In this document: one piece after another, positions 32,242 through 44,200 of the stretch
Layout: every line of letters starts with the position of its first letter
How positions within the stretch are numbered: the stretch's first letter is position 1
Assembly: GCA_016630955.3 (NCBI GenBank)
Contig: CM050001.1
Span: forward strand, 1,116,001-1,180,000
Source: Didymella arachidicola
Taxonomy: Eukaryota > Ascomycota > Dothideomycetes > Pleosporales > Didymellaceae
Direction: 5' to 3'
DNA: 64,000 bases
The notes under the pieces: model-generated
Databases searched by the model: none
What the model was told of the DNA's origin: nothing
What the model saw: only the letters and a program-made list of their open reading frames with translations
Made by a program: the position numbers and the translations under genes

Positions 32242-34000
32242 ATGAATGTCGATACTACGAGTCCCCAGACCCCGTTTGCGGATGTGGAATCGAAACAAGA
32301 CGGCGCATCGAACGAGGCGACGGCCAAGGCAGAGTCAACTACACACGATCAGAATGGGTCGTCTTCAATCGATGAGCGTCCTGTCCACAGCGCGCTTTCG
32401 GAGAGGCAAAGAAGTGCACTTCTCGCCGTAGCCTCCTTCGCAGCCGCCATTTCTCCTGCGTCCACGACTACTTACTATCCCGCCATCACCACTCTCGCAA
32501 ACGACTTAAATGTATCCATCACGCAAATCAATTTGAGCGTTAGCGTGTACCAGGTTGGCACCATATCATCTGTGTACAGGACTGCGCTTACTCAGCTTCC
32601 CGCGTATCAGATCTTCCAAGGCCTTGCTCCAACTGTGGCTGCCGCTTTTTCGGATAGATTTGGACGTCGCCCGGTCTACCTGGTATCGCTGTCCATCAAC
32701 ATGGCAGCCAATTTAGGCTTGGCCTTGCAGAACAACTACGCATCGCTGATGGTCTTACGATGTCTTCAAAGTAGCAGCAGTGGCGGCACTGTAGCTCTTG
32801 GCCAAGCCGTGATGGACGACCTAATCACTAGCGAGGAGCGCGGCAGGTACATGGCATACTTGACCCTTGGGCTTGTCATGGGTCCCGCTCTAGGTCCGGT
32901 AAGTCGCAAATCTTTACACTGCCACACATTCAAGAAGCTTACCATTACGCCTCTCTAGCTCATCGGCGGATTGCTTTCGCAGTATCTCGGCTGGAGAGCA
33001 ATCTTCTGGTTTCTCATGATTCTCGGCGGCTTCTTCTTCCTCATGGTGTTGACCTTCTTCCGCGAAACGAATCGGTCAATCGTCGGCGACGGATCGGTCC
33101 CGCCTCAGAAGTGGAATCGTAGTCTAGTACAGATCTTTCGAAAGGACAAGCTTGTTGCGAATGCCGAGTCTCTCGCCGAGAAGAGAATTGGTGTCAACCC
33201 TCTGGCATCTATACAGATCCTGCGCAACAAGGAAAACTTCATCGTCTGCATGTATGGAGCATTGCTTTTCGGCGGATATGCATCTGTGATCAGCATTTTC
33301 GCTACCCAGCTTGAGGAACGATATAGCTATAGCCAAGTGCAGGTCGGGCTCTGTTATCTACCTTTTGGAGTTGGCAGTATCCTCTCGCGATGGACAGCTG
33401 GCAGGATGATCGATTGGAACTTCAAACGCGAGGCTGACAAGCAAGGTATCTTCATTTTCAGAGCTATTGACCCCAGGCATCTCAGCAGAGTCATTCTAAC
33501 TATCGTCAGGCTTCAAGATTGTCAAGAATCGTCAACAAGATTTATCCCGATACGACATCGAGAAAGCACGTCTCACTGTGTCGTTTCCAATGGTCTTTGC
33601 CACTTGCGGGTTCGTTGCTGCTTACGGATGGCTGATGCAGTACAATACGCATGTGGCTTCGGTGCTGGTCGTTGTATTCCTTATCGCCAATGTCTTCACC
33701 GGTGTTCTGATCGCAAACTCAGCCTTGCTCAACGACCTCAACTCCGGAAACGGAGCCGCCCTCGGTGCAGCCATGAATTTGACCCGCTGCTTGATGGGCG
33801 CTGGTGGAGTGGCAGCCGTCACGCCGCTTATCAACAAGATCGGCATCGGATACACGGCAACTGCGACTGCGGGTGTATGGGTCGCAACTTTGCCAGCATT
33901 ATACCTGGTCTACAGTAAAGGGTACACATGGCGAAAGGCTGCTCTGGAGATAAGCTCTCAAGATCGAGAGAATCCTGACGCCGCATCCGGACCGCCATAG
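32242..34000 (+). CDS. MFS transporter 1 (DHA1-like drug/metabolite exporter)
   Basis: Proposed exons 32242-32553, 32611-32898, 32959-33445 and 33510-34000, giving 525 aa. A hydrophilic N-terminus of about 60 residues is followed by a 12-TM major facilitator fold, with motif A as AFSDRFGRRP and LMVLRCLQSSSSGG in the next segments. The 57-bp intron 1 (32554-32610) has no stop and a length divisible by three, so retention would add 19 residues; removing it restores YQ-IFQGLAPT as in the paralogue at 61086-63017, which has an intron there too. Located at the plasma membrane by family, and probably exports the cluster product. It borders the acyltransferase gene, with which it converges. Confidence 0.88.
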
Positions 34001-34357
34001 GAATTCTCTGAATCACCTTCATGTCAATATTTGAAGAGCTGGATTGACCGGACAACTTGAACAAGATTAGTGGACAATGTGCCCTTTGCACTGGATTCCG
34101 GGGTCTTTGCAGAACAATTTTTTCCTTAATCCTCAATGTCAAGAATGCAAAACGGGAAGTTTCTTCCTCACACAGGGCACAAATGGCGTTCATGGACAAA
34201 AGTGTTAGACGAGATAAATTTCTCCACATGCAAAATAGACTTAATTCTACACCAGAGCAATTGGCATGAACTCTCGTTGACATGGCCGTGTCTTCGAACA
34301 CAAAGGTAAATGAGCAGAGCGTGCTAAAAAGAGTACTCGGCCATCATTACATTACTA
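34001..34357. other. Convergent intergenic gap
   Basis: 357 bp between the stops of the MFS and acyltransferase genes. AT-leaning; no gene recognised. It presumably holds both polyadenylation regions. Confidence 0.5.
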
Positions 34358-35768
34358 TCAGGCCTCTTTTCTTACAGAGGTTGATCTGTAGAGACTATCT
34401 ACACAATCATTGATAGGCGACTCAATGAAGCGGCGGAAGACGGCTGCGGTTAGCAATACCGCCATGAAGAGAATGTAATAAGTGATTCCAAATCCGACAG
34501 CCAACGATTGTAAGTCCTCATGTCCTGTACGACTCCATACCCAAGAGAACAGATCCGGACCAAAGGAGATCACCAAGCAGAAATGTATAAGATAGATGGC
34601 GAAACTATGGGTACCGAGAAACTGTGCGACACTGCTTTCACAGATACGCCGGGCCAGTGGAACGTCCCGAAGTGAGTATAAAACGAGAACAGCACCAAGC
34701 GAATGCCAGTTTCGAGATGGGACTATCAGCCCAGGTGTCATTATGTGGAAAGTGTTGAACATGGGTGCCTTTTCTGGTTTCCACGTTGGATACGAGGCAA
34801 TATAGCAACCAAGGGCAAGCACAACAGTCTTTCCAAATGTATCCACACCAGCAGTGTTAGTCTTTTGTCTCAATTGCCCCGTACCTTTTCTCTGTGCGAG
34901 TGGCGTTTGCTCCGCTGCATGATGTATCTCCGCAATGATCCAGCCAGCCCAGAACAGCGGACACTCGAGCGACCCGACAGCCACACCTAGCACGGCCAAA
35001 GCGACGAGAATCTGGAGTCGACTACTGCGCCTCGTGCCCAACAGCACCAAATGTGTCACGGTGAGTGCGAGAGATGCTCTCAGATCCGCCTTGATGGTCC
35101 AAAGCACGGGATTATATCTCGGCGAAAAGGCCTCATCTCTCCGCTGCATGAAGACTGTGAAAATCCGCACACAGTTCTGCACGAGATCACACATCTGCTC
35201 CCACCAGCTCTCCCGTCTGACCGGAAACTGCTCCCACTGCTCCAACCAAAAGCGCATGCCCCGCTCTAACTTCGTAAGCCCGTGTTGCTGCACGACTGTG
35301 CGATCGAAGAAGCCTGTCTTCACAAGAAAAAACGGGACAATCATCGATGCCATGGCGTGTAAACTGAGACGAAGCGTTCGGCGGAATGCTGAGGATCCGA
35401 AGTCTGTGAAGATGCGAGCGGAGTTGATCTCGGAGGTTTGCGATCGATGGTTCATGTAGCGGACCCATTTCAGCGACATCACGTAGCCGCTGATGGCGAA
35501 GAAGAGGCAGACGGCTGGACTGGCGCTGTAGACAAGTTTTAATATTGGAATGGTGAACAGCTCCCAGATGTTGACGCATGATGCTACGAGGGGGATATCG
35601 AGAATGTTTCGCGGCGAAGTTGATACTTGAGATCGAGAAACCTTATCATAGCCTAGGATGATGACGGGGGTGAGGTGTGCGTTGAAGATTATTATGGAGA
35701 GGAGGACCTCGTAGGCCATCGATGTATGCCGTCGATGGCTTCGAATTCGGTATCGGCTTGTGTATCAT
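34358..35768 (-). pseudogene. Membrane acyltransferase (acyltransferase-3 family), N-terminal frameshift
   Basis: The main open frame 34358-35719 (453 aa) is a multi-pass membrane protein of the Acyl_transf_3 family: SIIIFNAHLTP with a candidate active-site His, FFAISGYVMS, FWAGWIIAE, FLGTHSFAIYLIHF. The family's signature near the N-terminus (Y-[IL]-D-G-L-R-G) is present immediately upstream as AYIDGLRG, preceded by an ATG at 35768, but in another frame; the two join only with a +1 shift at about 35700-35712. This is either a real frameshift, an assembly error, or translation starts at the internal ATG 35719, losing about 21 residues. Acyltransferases of this type decorate the squalestatin core or side chains by known precedent. 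Confidence 0.75.
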
Positions 35769-36383
35769 GATTGCGTGAGTATAGGACTAGTCAATTTGAA
35801 GATAGTATTGCCGTGACGGCTTGAGGCTCCAAAGAGCTTCTTGTACCATCGTTGCAGCAATAGTCACTCTAGCGGCATGTTCTGTACTCTGTGGGCACCA
35901 TTTGGAAACATCCGTCGCAATCCCCAAATTAGAATAAGACAGGATCCAATCTATCGCGGTATAGAAGGATCATAGGATTGATACGATGTCCTACAAATAT
36001 GTATGTTTCGAGTAAGTGGATCTATCAGTAACGTCAGAGGCTCAACGCAAGGAAGCCGAGGTAGATAGCTTGTGGCTCCCATGTCAGAGCTGCATGACGG
36101 AGACATCCAAGTCAGGGGTCTTCCGAAGCGAATAATCAAGTGTTCCAAGAAAAAAACATATTTCCCCGCGTTTCTCTACCATGGCGGAGTATCTTGTGGT
36201 CAAGCGAGCTGATATCCCTGATCCCTCTCCTATATAGGAAATTTAGCCGAACGGATCAGAGGATTGTAGGATCCGACACTACGATGTTGGAATCCTCTTG
36301 TTGGCTCTTGTATATTCACATTAATGCATGTCTAGAATTGTTCGTGTTATCCAGTCCAGGTCGCATATTCAAGATTCAGAATT
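35769..36383. promoter_or_regulatory. Divergent promoter region, acyltransferase / citrate synthase
   Basis: 615 bp between two divergently read starts. It contains a TATA-like stretch CCTATATAGG at about 36229-36238. No RNA gene or ORF of note. Confidence 0.4.
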
Positions 36384-37950
36384 ATGGCTACCGTCAACGG
36401 CGCAGTTGGTAAACCACAACATATCAGCGAAATGATCGAGTCAACGAAGATGAACGGTAACCAAGCTCAAGATGCTGCTGGCAGAGCGGACACCCCCGTA
36501 TCGAGCGATACACCAGACTATTTGCATGTTTTCGACTCGCGCACGTGCAAAATCCATCATATTCCGGTCTCAGATGGTTTTGTTCGCGGATCTGACCTGA
36601 GCACCATCGCTGCGCCGGTAAAGGGTAACAGCGGACGGATGCAAAAGCTTGCAGTTCTAGATCCTGGATTTCAGCACACTGCATGCAAGGAATCTGGAAT
36701 TACGTTCATGTATGCAATTACTTGGGGAGGTGGGAACTGCGACGATCGGCTGACCATTCTCGTAGCGATGGAGAAAAGGGAGAATTGCGATACCGTGGCG
36801 TGCGCATCGAAGACCTATTTCATGATCATGACTTTGACTCGACCTTACATCTCCTACTGTGGGGCCGCCTTCCCACCAAGGAGGAGAAAATCGCATTCGA
36901 GCGCAGGATATTTGAGGCAGCGACCCCACCACAAGAGGTATGTGATGTCATCTGCAAGCTACCGTAAGTGCTCCAATCTGCTAGATATGGCTTTCCGAGT
37001 TTTAACGGTGCTGTAGGAAAAATATGGACTTCATCTCCATGTTCTTGACCGGACTTTCTACGTACATGGGCACAGATGAAGAGATGACCAGATCACGACA
37101 CCAAGCCGTTATGACTTACCACAAGAATATTAAAGCGACGGATGATGCCATTATTAGGTGCTTTGCGTACGTTTTAGCCACGTTGGCGACTGTCTATTGT
37201 CATGTTAAGGGCGTCGAGCTTCATCCACCGAAAGAGGGTCTGACGCTAGTGGAGAACTTCATTCATATGATTGGGATGGAAGATCCCGAAAAGAAAATTT
37301 CAAGGACAATCGACCGTCTATCGATCAATATGGCCGACCACGAGCTCTCGTGCTCGACCGCCGCGTTCCTACACGTCGCATCTTCCCTGACCGACCCCAT
37401 GACCTGCCTGCTCACCGCGATATCGGCTGCATCGGGTCCGCTACACGGTGGCGCGTTGGAGGTCTGTTACCAAGGTCTCGAGCTCATCGGTTCAGTCGAG
37501 AACGTCCCAGCGTACATCGCAGCCGTCAAGGCGAAGAAATTCCGTCTATTTGGCTACGGACACCGAGTCTACAAGACACAAGACCCCCGCGCGGCACTCA
37601 CCAAGGAGCTCATGGAGGAGCATCGGGAAGCCATTGCTGCTAACCCTTTGCTTCAAATTGCTGTCGAGATTGATAGGCAGGCGAATACGGATCCATACTT
37701 CGTGGAGCGCAAGCTGAAGCTGAATGCGGACTTTTATGGTTGCTTTGTTTATATTGCACTGTAAGTTGGATGATAAAAGAAAAATTGAAGAGAAGTTGAC
37801 TGACTGGTGAGTAGTGGCATACCAAGAGACATGATTCCTGGGCTCTTGACGATCTCGCGAATGGGTGGACTTATGGCGCACTGGCGAGAGGCAATGAGTA
37901 CGTTGCCATACCAAGGGAGATATGTAGGCGCTAACATCAAGTCCAGATAA
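36384..37950 (+). CDS. Citrate synthase-like enzyme (alkylcitrate-forming)
   Basis: Exons 36384-36709, 36766-36963, 37017-37760 and 37815-37950 give 467 aa. An N-terminal extension of about 50 residues precedes the citrate synthase fold: VLDPGFQHTACKESGITF, DGEKGELRYRGVRIEDL, RLPTKEEK. The catalytic triad is present: His in GPLHGGA (about 316), His in GYGHRVYKTQDPR (about 356) and Asp in NADFYG (about 412). The C-terminus LMAHWREAM is typical. In squalestatin/zaragozic acid clusters a homologue condenses oxaloacetate with the benzoate-primed polyketide to give a tricarboxylic acid; I infer this role here. No clear mitochondrial presequence was identified. It probably works with the two oxygenases just downstream. 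Confidence 0.92.
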
Positions 37951-38267
37951 TCCAATTAAGATCTGGAGGCCGATGCAGAAGTTCAAACTGTAAAGTTCAC
38001 AAAGTCTTAAAGTGGGGAGAGGAGAAAAGGACGAAGAACTAGGCACGGAACAGGACTTAGAGATTTGCAGGAGTGCAGTCATATTTCCTCCCATGACATC
38101 AGATCTGTAGACGTAGATAGCAGCTTGCTCTCCAACAAGAACCTGAATTCAAAGATTTGTCCTGGCCAAGTGAAAGCGATGCGAATATGGAATTGCTATG
38201 GTCTTCACGACATGATAATGACACTGCGCGGAAACGTAGCTTCATTTTTGGCATCCTATTCCCATGC
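37951..38267. other. Convergent intergenic gap
   Basis: 317 bp between the citrate synthase stop and the oxygenase stop. Nothing recognised. Confidence 0.45.
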
Positions 38268-39149
38268 CTAGTCAAAGAAAACCCAAATTCGCACTTCGAT
38301 AGAGCATCGCGTCAAAGCCTCCTCCTTCGTAGAATCATCCCAGAAAGCCCCATGCGGTATTCCCAAAGCAGGATCCGAGTGAAAAGCAAAGAACAGCCAG
38401 GCTTCATCCGGCGTCATGTCGGAAGCATATATGTATCGGTATCTCTTATCATGCGTGAGAATCGTCTCATGCTCTTTAGCTCCTCGGGTCGCAACTCTTT
38501 CGTCGTTGCTGGAGTGCAACGTGAACATGTGCGTGCTGTAATCCCAATTCTCGATAGATTTGTGGTCGACGAGCATCAAAGGCCACTTTTGAACCACGTT
38601 CTTGACTGGACGCCATACGTTGATCGACCCGTAGCTTTTGTACCTGCTCAACAGCATCTCGGCTTTTTCCCCGCCGAGCGAGGCGCGAAGTCTCTGGGGT
38701 GCTGTGACATCGTCGCGATCGACGTGCACGACTGGAACAAAGTCGGTGTGGAAGTTGGATTTATTCGATGCTTTGGCGTTCTGTTCCTGGTTTCTGACAC
38801 GGTAGACGTAAGGGTAGGCTTCTGCGGCGCCAGTAACCTCTTGCACGAGGCGACGGCATTCGTCGAAGTACACCTCTTCGATAACTTTCTTGTTCTCTGG
38901 AGATTTGGAGTTAAGGAAATGCCCCTCTGGGAGCTTGGTGTGGAAGTCTACTAGCTGGTAGCCTTCTTCCTTGGTCGTTGGGCTCTTGCTAAGCGTGCGT
39001 GCATCTTCGACTTGAATTGGGATTGGCTTCCTGATGACGTTGGTGGAATCATCTGTGTGGTTGTAATATCCTATCTTGCCATCCGTGGTCCCGTCGGCGA
39101 CATACACGGTCCCAGTCGTAGTGTGCAGAGTTGTTGTTGTGGTTGACAT
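38268..39149 (-). CDS. AsaB/CmcJ-type non-haem iron oxygenase 1
   Basis: 293 aa, single exon from the ATG at 39149 (the open frame extends upstream only through a non-ATG codon). Member of the asaB hydroxylase/desaturase (CmcJ/NvfI-type) family: N-terminal DGTTDGK, a GYQLVDFHTKLPEG segment, HVDRD (candidate HxD iron ligands), INVWRPV, PHGAFWDD (candidate distal His) and a C-terminal SIEVRIWVFF with a conserved Arg. Paralogue of the gene at 39541-40667, read divergently from a 391-bp shared region. In the squalestatin pathway two enzymes of this family carry out successive oxidations of the hexaketide tricarboxylate; assigning this one is inference. Confidence 0.9.
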   Translation of the reverse strand: MSTTTTTLHTTTGTVYVADGTTDGKIGYYNHTDDSTNVIRKPIPIQVEDARTLSKSPTTKEEGYQLVDFHTKLPEGHFLNSKSPENKKVIEEVYFDECRRLVQEVTGAAEAYPYVYRVRNQEQNAKASNKSNFHTDFVPVVHVDRDDVTAPQRLRASLGGEKAEMLLSRYKSYGSINVWRPVKNVVQKWPLMLVDHKSIENWDYSTHMFTLHSSNDERVATRGAKEHETILTHDKRYRYIYASDMTPDEAWLFFAFHSDPALGIPHGAFWDDSTKEEALTRCSIEVRIWVFFD

Positions 39150-39540
39150 CTTTGGTCCTTTCGATCGGATATGGTAGAAAAGAATGCGAGCATAGATGTT
39201 ATCAGAGGTGTAAGGCTTGAAGAACAACACACAGTCCACACTAGCACCGATGTTGACTACTCACTGTACGTTGTCAGTGATTGGAAACTAGTATCTTCTG
39301 GCTCGCATGATCTGTTTGTGACTGTCGCACACTCGGCTTCGAAGATTGGCGGCTTACCCCATGATCCTGAGGTTGATCCTCGGCTATGATCCTTCAATCC
39401 ATGATCCCCATCATGCTTTAATCACACCACCAATCTGAAAGACTGTATGAAATGTGGAATAATTGCCATGCAACCATAGCAAAATAAAAGTCACTTGGTA
39501 GACTTTCGATCTATTCAACAAACAAGACCAGCGATTGACC
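39150..39540. promoter_or_regulatory. Bidirectional promoter region of the oxygenase pair
   Basis: 391 bp between the divergent ATGs at 39149 and 39541. No specific operator identified. Confidence 0.5.
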
Positions 39541-40667
39541 ATGGCGACAGCTACCCTCCCTGCGACGGTTGGTGTGATCGGACTTTGGGATGGCACGACA
39601 GATGGTAAAGAAGGGTTCATGGGTATTTATAATTCCGTGACATGGCAATTCACAAGCATTGACAGGCTATAGATTATGCAACTGGGGATACGAACGTGAA
39701 ACAGCCAAAAGAGTACCAGATCGAAGTCCACGATATTCGAAAGCTTGATCCTCAGGTATGCGACAGCATCGGCTTCTTCAGTAATCGAAGGTCAGTTAAA
39801 GATGAGAGCTAACTTCAAGCAGCCTACTTTGCTTAACAATGGGTACGAACTGGTGGACATTCCCACGGTAGTGACCGAGGAGCAATTTTCTGAATCTGGG
39901 AAGAGCGAAGAAGGCAAGGCATACATCAAAGATGTTTACTTCGCGGAGTGTAAGAGAATTATCCAGGAGGTGGCAAGTGGAGTTGATACCATCATCCCTG
40001 TCTCTTTCCGTATGCGTGAACAGAAAGGCGAGAAGGAGAGCACCACCAAGAAGCTCGGAAACATAGAGTCTAGGTATGCCCCGCGTCCCGTGGCGCATCT
40101 TGACCGCGATACCCCGACTGCCATTACAGTTCTAGAGGAGACTGTGGGCAAAGAGAAGGCGCAGGAGCTGCTCTCAAAACACAAGCGTTGGGCGCAGGTG
40201 AATGTTTGGAGACCAATAGGTAAGCAGTCCGATCCCACACATGAGAACGGACACCAACTAACTTGTTTCAGGGAACCCGGCAACCATGTGGCCACTTTGC
40301 TTTCTGAACCACGATCGCATTCCCACATGGAACTACGACACGCACGTTGGCCATGTCTGGTCTTTGAACGACCCCAGAGTTTCAGACCGTGGAGAGAAGA
40401 CTTATGACTGCGTTGTCAAACATGACGAACGATATGACTACCACTATGTCAGCGATCTCAAGCCAGAGGTAAGATCACCTGCATTCGAGGGTGACGCGTA
40501 CACTAGAAAGCTAACGAACATTGTTTTTCCAGGAGTGCCTTGTTTTCTGCTCTTTTGACTCCATCCCAAAATACGCTATGCCCCATAGCGCTTTCTGGGA
40601 TAACAACGTTCCCGCTGATGCTCCGAATCGCCGTTCCATCGAGGTTCGCTCCTTGGTCTTCTTTTAG
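39541..40667 (+). CDS. AsaB/CmcJ-type non-haem iron oxygenase 2
   Basis: Five exons: 39541-39622, 39673-39755, 39820-40219, 40272-40468, 40533-40667; 298 aa. Same family and layout as its neighbour: LWDGTTDGK, NNGYELVDIP, AHLDRD (HxD), VNVWRPI, LNHDRIPTWNYD, MPHSAFWDN, SIEVRSLVFF. It has four introns of 50-64 bp while the paralogue has none, so the pair did not arise by a very recent tandem copy, or one passed through an RNA intermediate. All splice sites are GT-AG and the frame closes. The partner role in core oxidation is inferred from the squalestatin pathway. Confidence 0.9.
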
Positions 40668-41282
40668 TCTAGTAATAGTGGCAGAGCCAGGGACTCCATA
40701 GGTCAGCCTTAGGTGGTAATCAAAGTCATTGGTCGTGCATTTTCTTGTCGCTTGAGCTGCCGCTCGCTTATTTGTGTGTGATTTGTGCAACTCGGGTATA
40801 TCACTGTGCTTGTATGTGCGGTAGACAACTTAGCTTATTATGACTTGTCGTAAAGAATGAACCTTGACTCATGAATCAGTAAAAAAGTTCATGGGTGGCT
40901 TCATGTTTTTTGAAATGTTTGCCTTACGAGTGATCCGCGTGATCAAAGTCAGAGCAGCCATGTTCAGTGTCACGGACTCTTGGAGTTGCCCAATGTAGAC
41001 CAAAAATGACTCGATGAGCTGGAGCTCCCCGCGAGCAATGTCCGAACCATCTCCGATAATGAGGAGCAAGGCCCAGAGTTTGTGGCATACCGTGGATGGA
41101 GTTACATGCTATGATGGGACGTATTTGCCGAATACACAAAGCCTGCGCGAAGTAGGTGTAGATAGCACGACACGGTCGCGATCATTGATTTGAATGATTC
41201 ATTTGAACATACTAAGATATTCCGTTAGGACACTGAAATAGCATTACCACTAACTCCTCCTGCAGCAGAGATACGACTAAGA
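40668..41282. other. Convergent intergenic gap
   Basis: 615 bp between the oxygenase 2 stop and the PKS stop. Only short unconvincing ORFs; no RNA gene recognised. Confidence 0.45.
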
Positions 41283-44200
41283 CTAAGAGCTCTTCAAAAT
41301 ATAAGCCTCCTTCAAACGTTTCGTTGCCAGACGCCCAAGAGAGTCAAAGGTCTGACGAGGGCTGTTCAGCTCCAGGGTAGAGATCTCCATTCCGAAAGTC
41401 TGCTTCCACCAGTTGCGAATCTCAATCGCAACCAAAGAATCCGCACCCATTTGGGAGAGTGTCAGAGAGGTGTCGAGAGCATCATCCTCCTTGTCACCCT
41501 TCATCAAGAAGGCAGCGACTCTCTTCGCAATTTCCTGGGCAAAGAGAATTGGCGTCTCGGGCTCGTCCAGCTGATCTGGATCGGTAGTAAGAGACACAAG
41601 GAACAGTCCAAGTCTTTCCTTGCTTTGACTGCTCGTGGACTGGGGCGCTTCTTCTGTGTTGCGGTATATCGCCATGCGAGCGTCACTCTTCCATGGCGTT
41701 GTGTTGCGTGGGTCCGACAGTGGTGGTATCATCTTGTTGTGCATAACGATCTGACTGGGTTGAGCGTACTTGGTGGTCTTCTTGGACGAAAGTTCTTGTT
41801 GTTCTGGCGGTCCTGTTGATCGTGCGATTGCAAGTTGGAGCGTGTCTAGGAACTCCTGCTCCGTACCCAGAGAGCCGAACGCTCGACCAATGCGTTCCGC
41901 GACGTCCTTGGTCTCAGCAACATATCCGACATCTCCAATGGCAGCGATGTCGATGACTGACGCCGGCCGTCCAAGCCCGTGACGGAAGCGAACAAACGAG
42001 TCAAGGAAGGTGTTTCCGGCGGCATAGTTTGCCTGTCCATAAGATCCGAGAGTACCGGAGATGGAGCTGAAGAGGACGAAGAAGTCGAGGTTTTCCGAGA
42101 GTTTATCATGTAGATTCCATGTGCCCTGCACCTTGGGTCGTAGCGCAGCTGTCCATGAATCAAAGTCCATGTTCAGAGTACCAACATCTCGAAGGACCAT
42201 GGCCATGTGGAGGACACCAGCTACGGGCTTTGATAGCGAGGATAATACGTTCTGCAACGAATCCATATCAGCAATGTCGGCGGCGAAGCACTGAAGAGTG
42301 CAGCCCAGCTCTCCTATCTCGGCGATCAGGGCTCGATCCACATCTCGATTGCCCGCAGATCTGGACACAACAGTGATGTCTTTTGCTCCATACGATACCA
42401 TCCATCGAATGATGGAACGTCCAAGCCCCCCCATGCCTCCTGTGAGCAGGTAGGTAGAGTCGGCCTTAAACTGAGGCTCCGGTAAAACAGGTGCAATTGG
42501 GAGAACGCTATCGTCCTCTGGCATGCGTACTACGATGCGGCCCATATGTACGCCTCGCTGCATGTAGCGGAAAGCATCCTCGACAGCTACCGCATCAAAG
42601 GTATTAGTGGGCCAGAGTGGCTGGAGCTGTTGCTTCTCTAACAGGTCCATGGTCTTTTGCAACAGCTCTTGCAAAGCTTCAGGCTCCGACAATACCAGCC
42701 GGGACAGATCAATGCCGAAGTAGGCTCGGTTCTCCTCGAATAGGTGCATTGCAAGTTGCGCTCGACCGAGGAAGTCTCTCTTGCCAATCTCCAACATGCA
42801 GCCTCCAGGCGCCACACACTGCCAGGTTGCATGAAGGAGTTCACCGGACAAAGAGTTGAGGACAACATCGATGCCCTTGCCATTGGTCGCGGAGAGCACG
42901 TCTTTCACAAAGCTGTCGTCCCGGGAGTGGAAGATACGATCTCTTGGAACGTCGAGTTCATTGACGAGGAGGTCGACCTTGGCTTGTGCACCTACGGTGG
43001 TGTAGATTTCTGCGCCGATCCAGCGTGCAACATGAATGGCCGCAATGCCGACTCCACCAGCTGCGGAGTGAATGAGCACAGTCTGTCCTTTCTTGAGGCG
43101 GGCCTTTTCGATAAAACTCCACAGAACGGTAGCATAGGGAACTAGGATACCTGCGGCATCCTCGTCGCTGAGGCCACACGGCAGGCGGACACAGCTTTCA
43201 GCCGGTCTCTGGAGCTTGGAGGCGAACACACTGGTGTCAACTCCCATTGTCGCGACGCGGTCTCCAACCTTCAGATTGGTCACGTTGCTGCCAACTCTTG
43301 TGACTATCCCAGATCCCTCCGAGCCCAAAGCATTGTATCCTTTGCCAAGTGATTGGGCCATGTCCACAATATTCATCGCGACTGCAAGATCCAGGAAGTT
43401 CATCCCGACTGCAGTCATGTTGAGCTCGACTTCACTCGGTCCTAGTTCCGGTAGGGTGTCGCCAACCCAGTGCAACGTGTTCAGCATGCCTCGCTGTGCG
43501 ATCTCAAGATGTCTCGAGTCGGCACAGGGCACATCTTTCAGTAGTGCTTGGTTGACGATGAATGGATGGAATCGTGGTATAAGAAGCTCACCGTTGCTGA
43601 GAGCGTATTCAAAGTCCACTTTGATGTCGCTGCTGTTCTCATCCCCTTGACTCTCCTCCAAGCGAGCTGCGTCTTGGAGTTTGCGAAGAACCTGTACTAC
43701 AGCAGAAGCAGCAGGCTTATCTAGCTTATCGATTTCGAGTGTCGCGATGTACATGTCGAGTTCTGCGCGCAGAGTTCTTGCCATGCCTGTTATCAAGCCA
43801 TGTCGTGGGTCTAGGCAGATGGTTTGCGCCGGCTTGGTTACCCAAAGGACCGTGGACGTGGATATGTCTTTCATGTAGCGAAGGAAGATCGCCAAGTTGT
43901 CCGGGTTCTCGTCTGCAAGCGGAGGAACAGATGCTTCGGTATCGACCAAGAACACGACATCTTGATCACTCGGTAAATCTGCACCCCACGGACACACATC
44001 TAGCAGATATCCCGCCTCTTCCAGCATCGTCTTCAAGATTGCTGAGAAATCGTCCAATTCGGGGAAAGATGTCATCAACGTAAGTCGGCTTTCGGGTTGG
44101 GCGATTGTTGTCGGTGCTGGCCGCGCAATGATGTTTGCGTAGTTGTAATAGGGCACCTGACCGTCCAAAACTACAGTTCCTGCACCTTCAAATCCTGCTA

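Noticed and set aside
34057..34269. 70-codon ORF between MFS 1 and the acyltransferase
   Set aside because: No domain, no suitable context; likely part of 3' untranslated regions.
38157..38954. Plus-strand ORF of 265 codons opposite oxygenase 1
   Set aside because: It lies entirely over a well-supported gene, has no domain, and no second copy shows conservation.
39150..39239. N-terminal extension of oxygenase 1 up to 39239
   Set aside because: It would start at a non-ATG codon; the ATG at 39149 aligns with the start of the paralogue.
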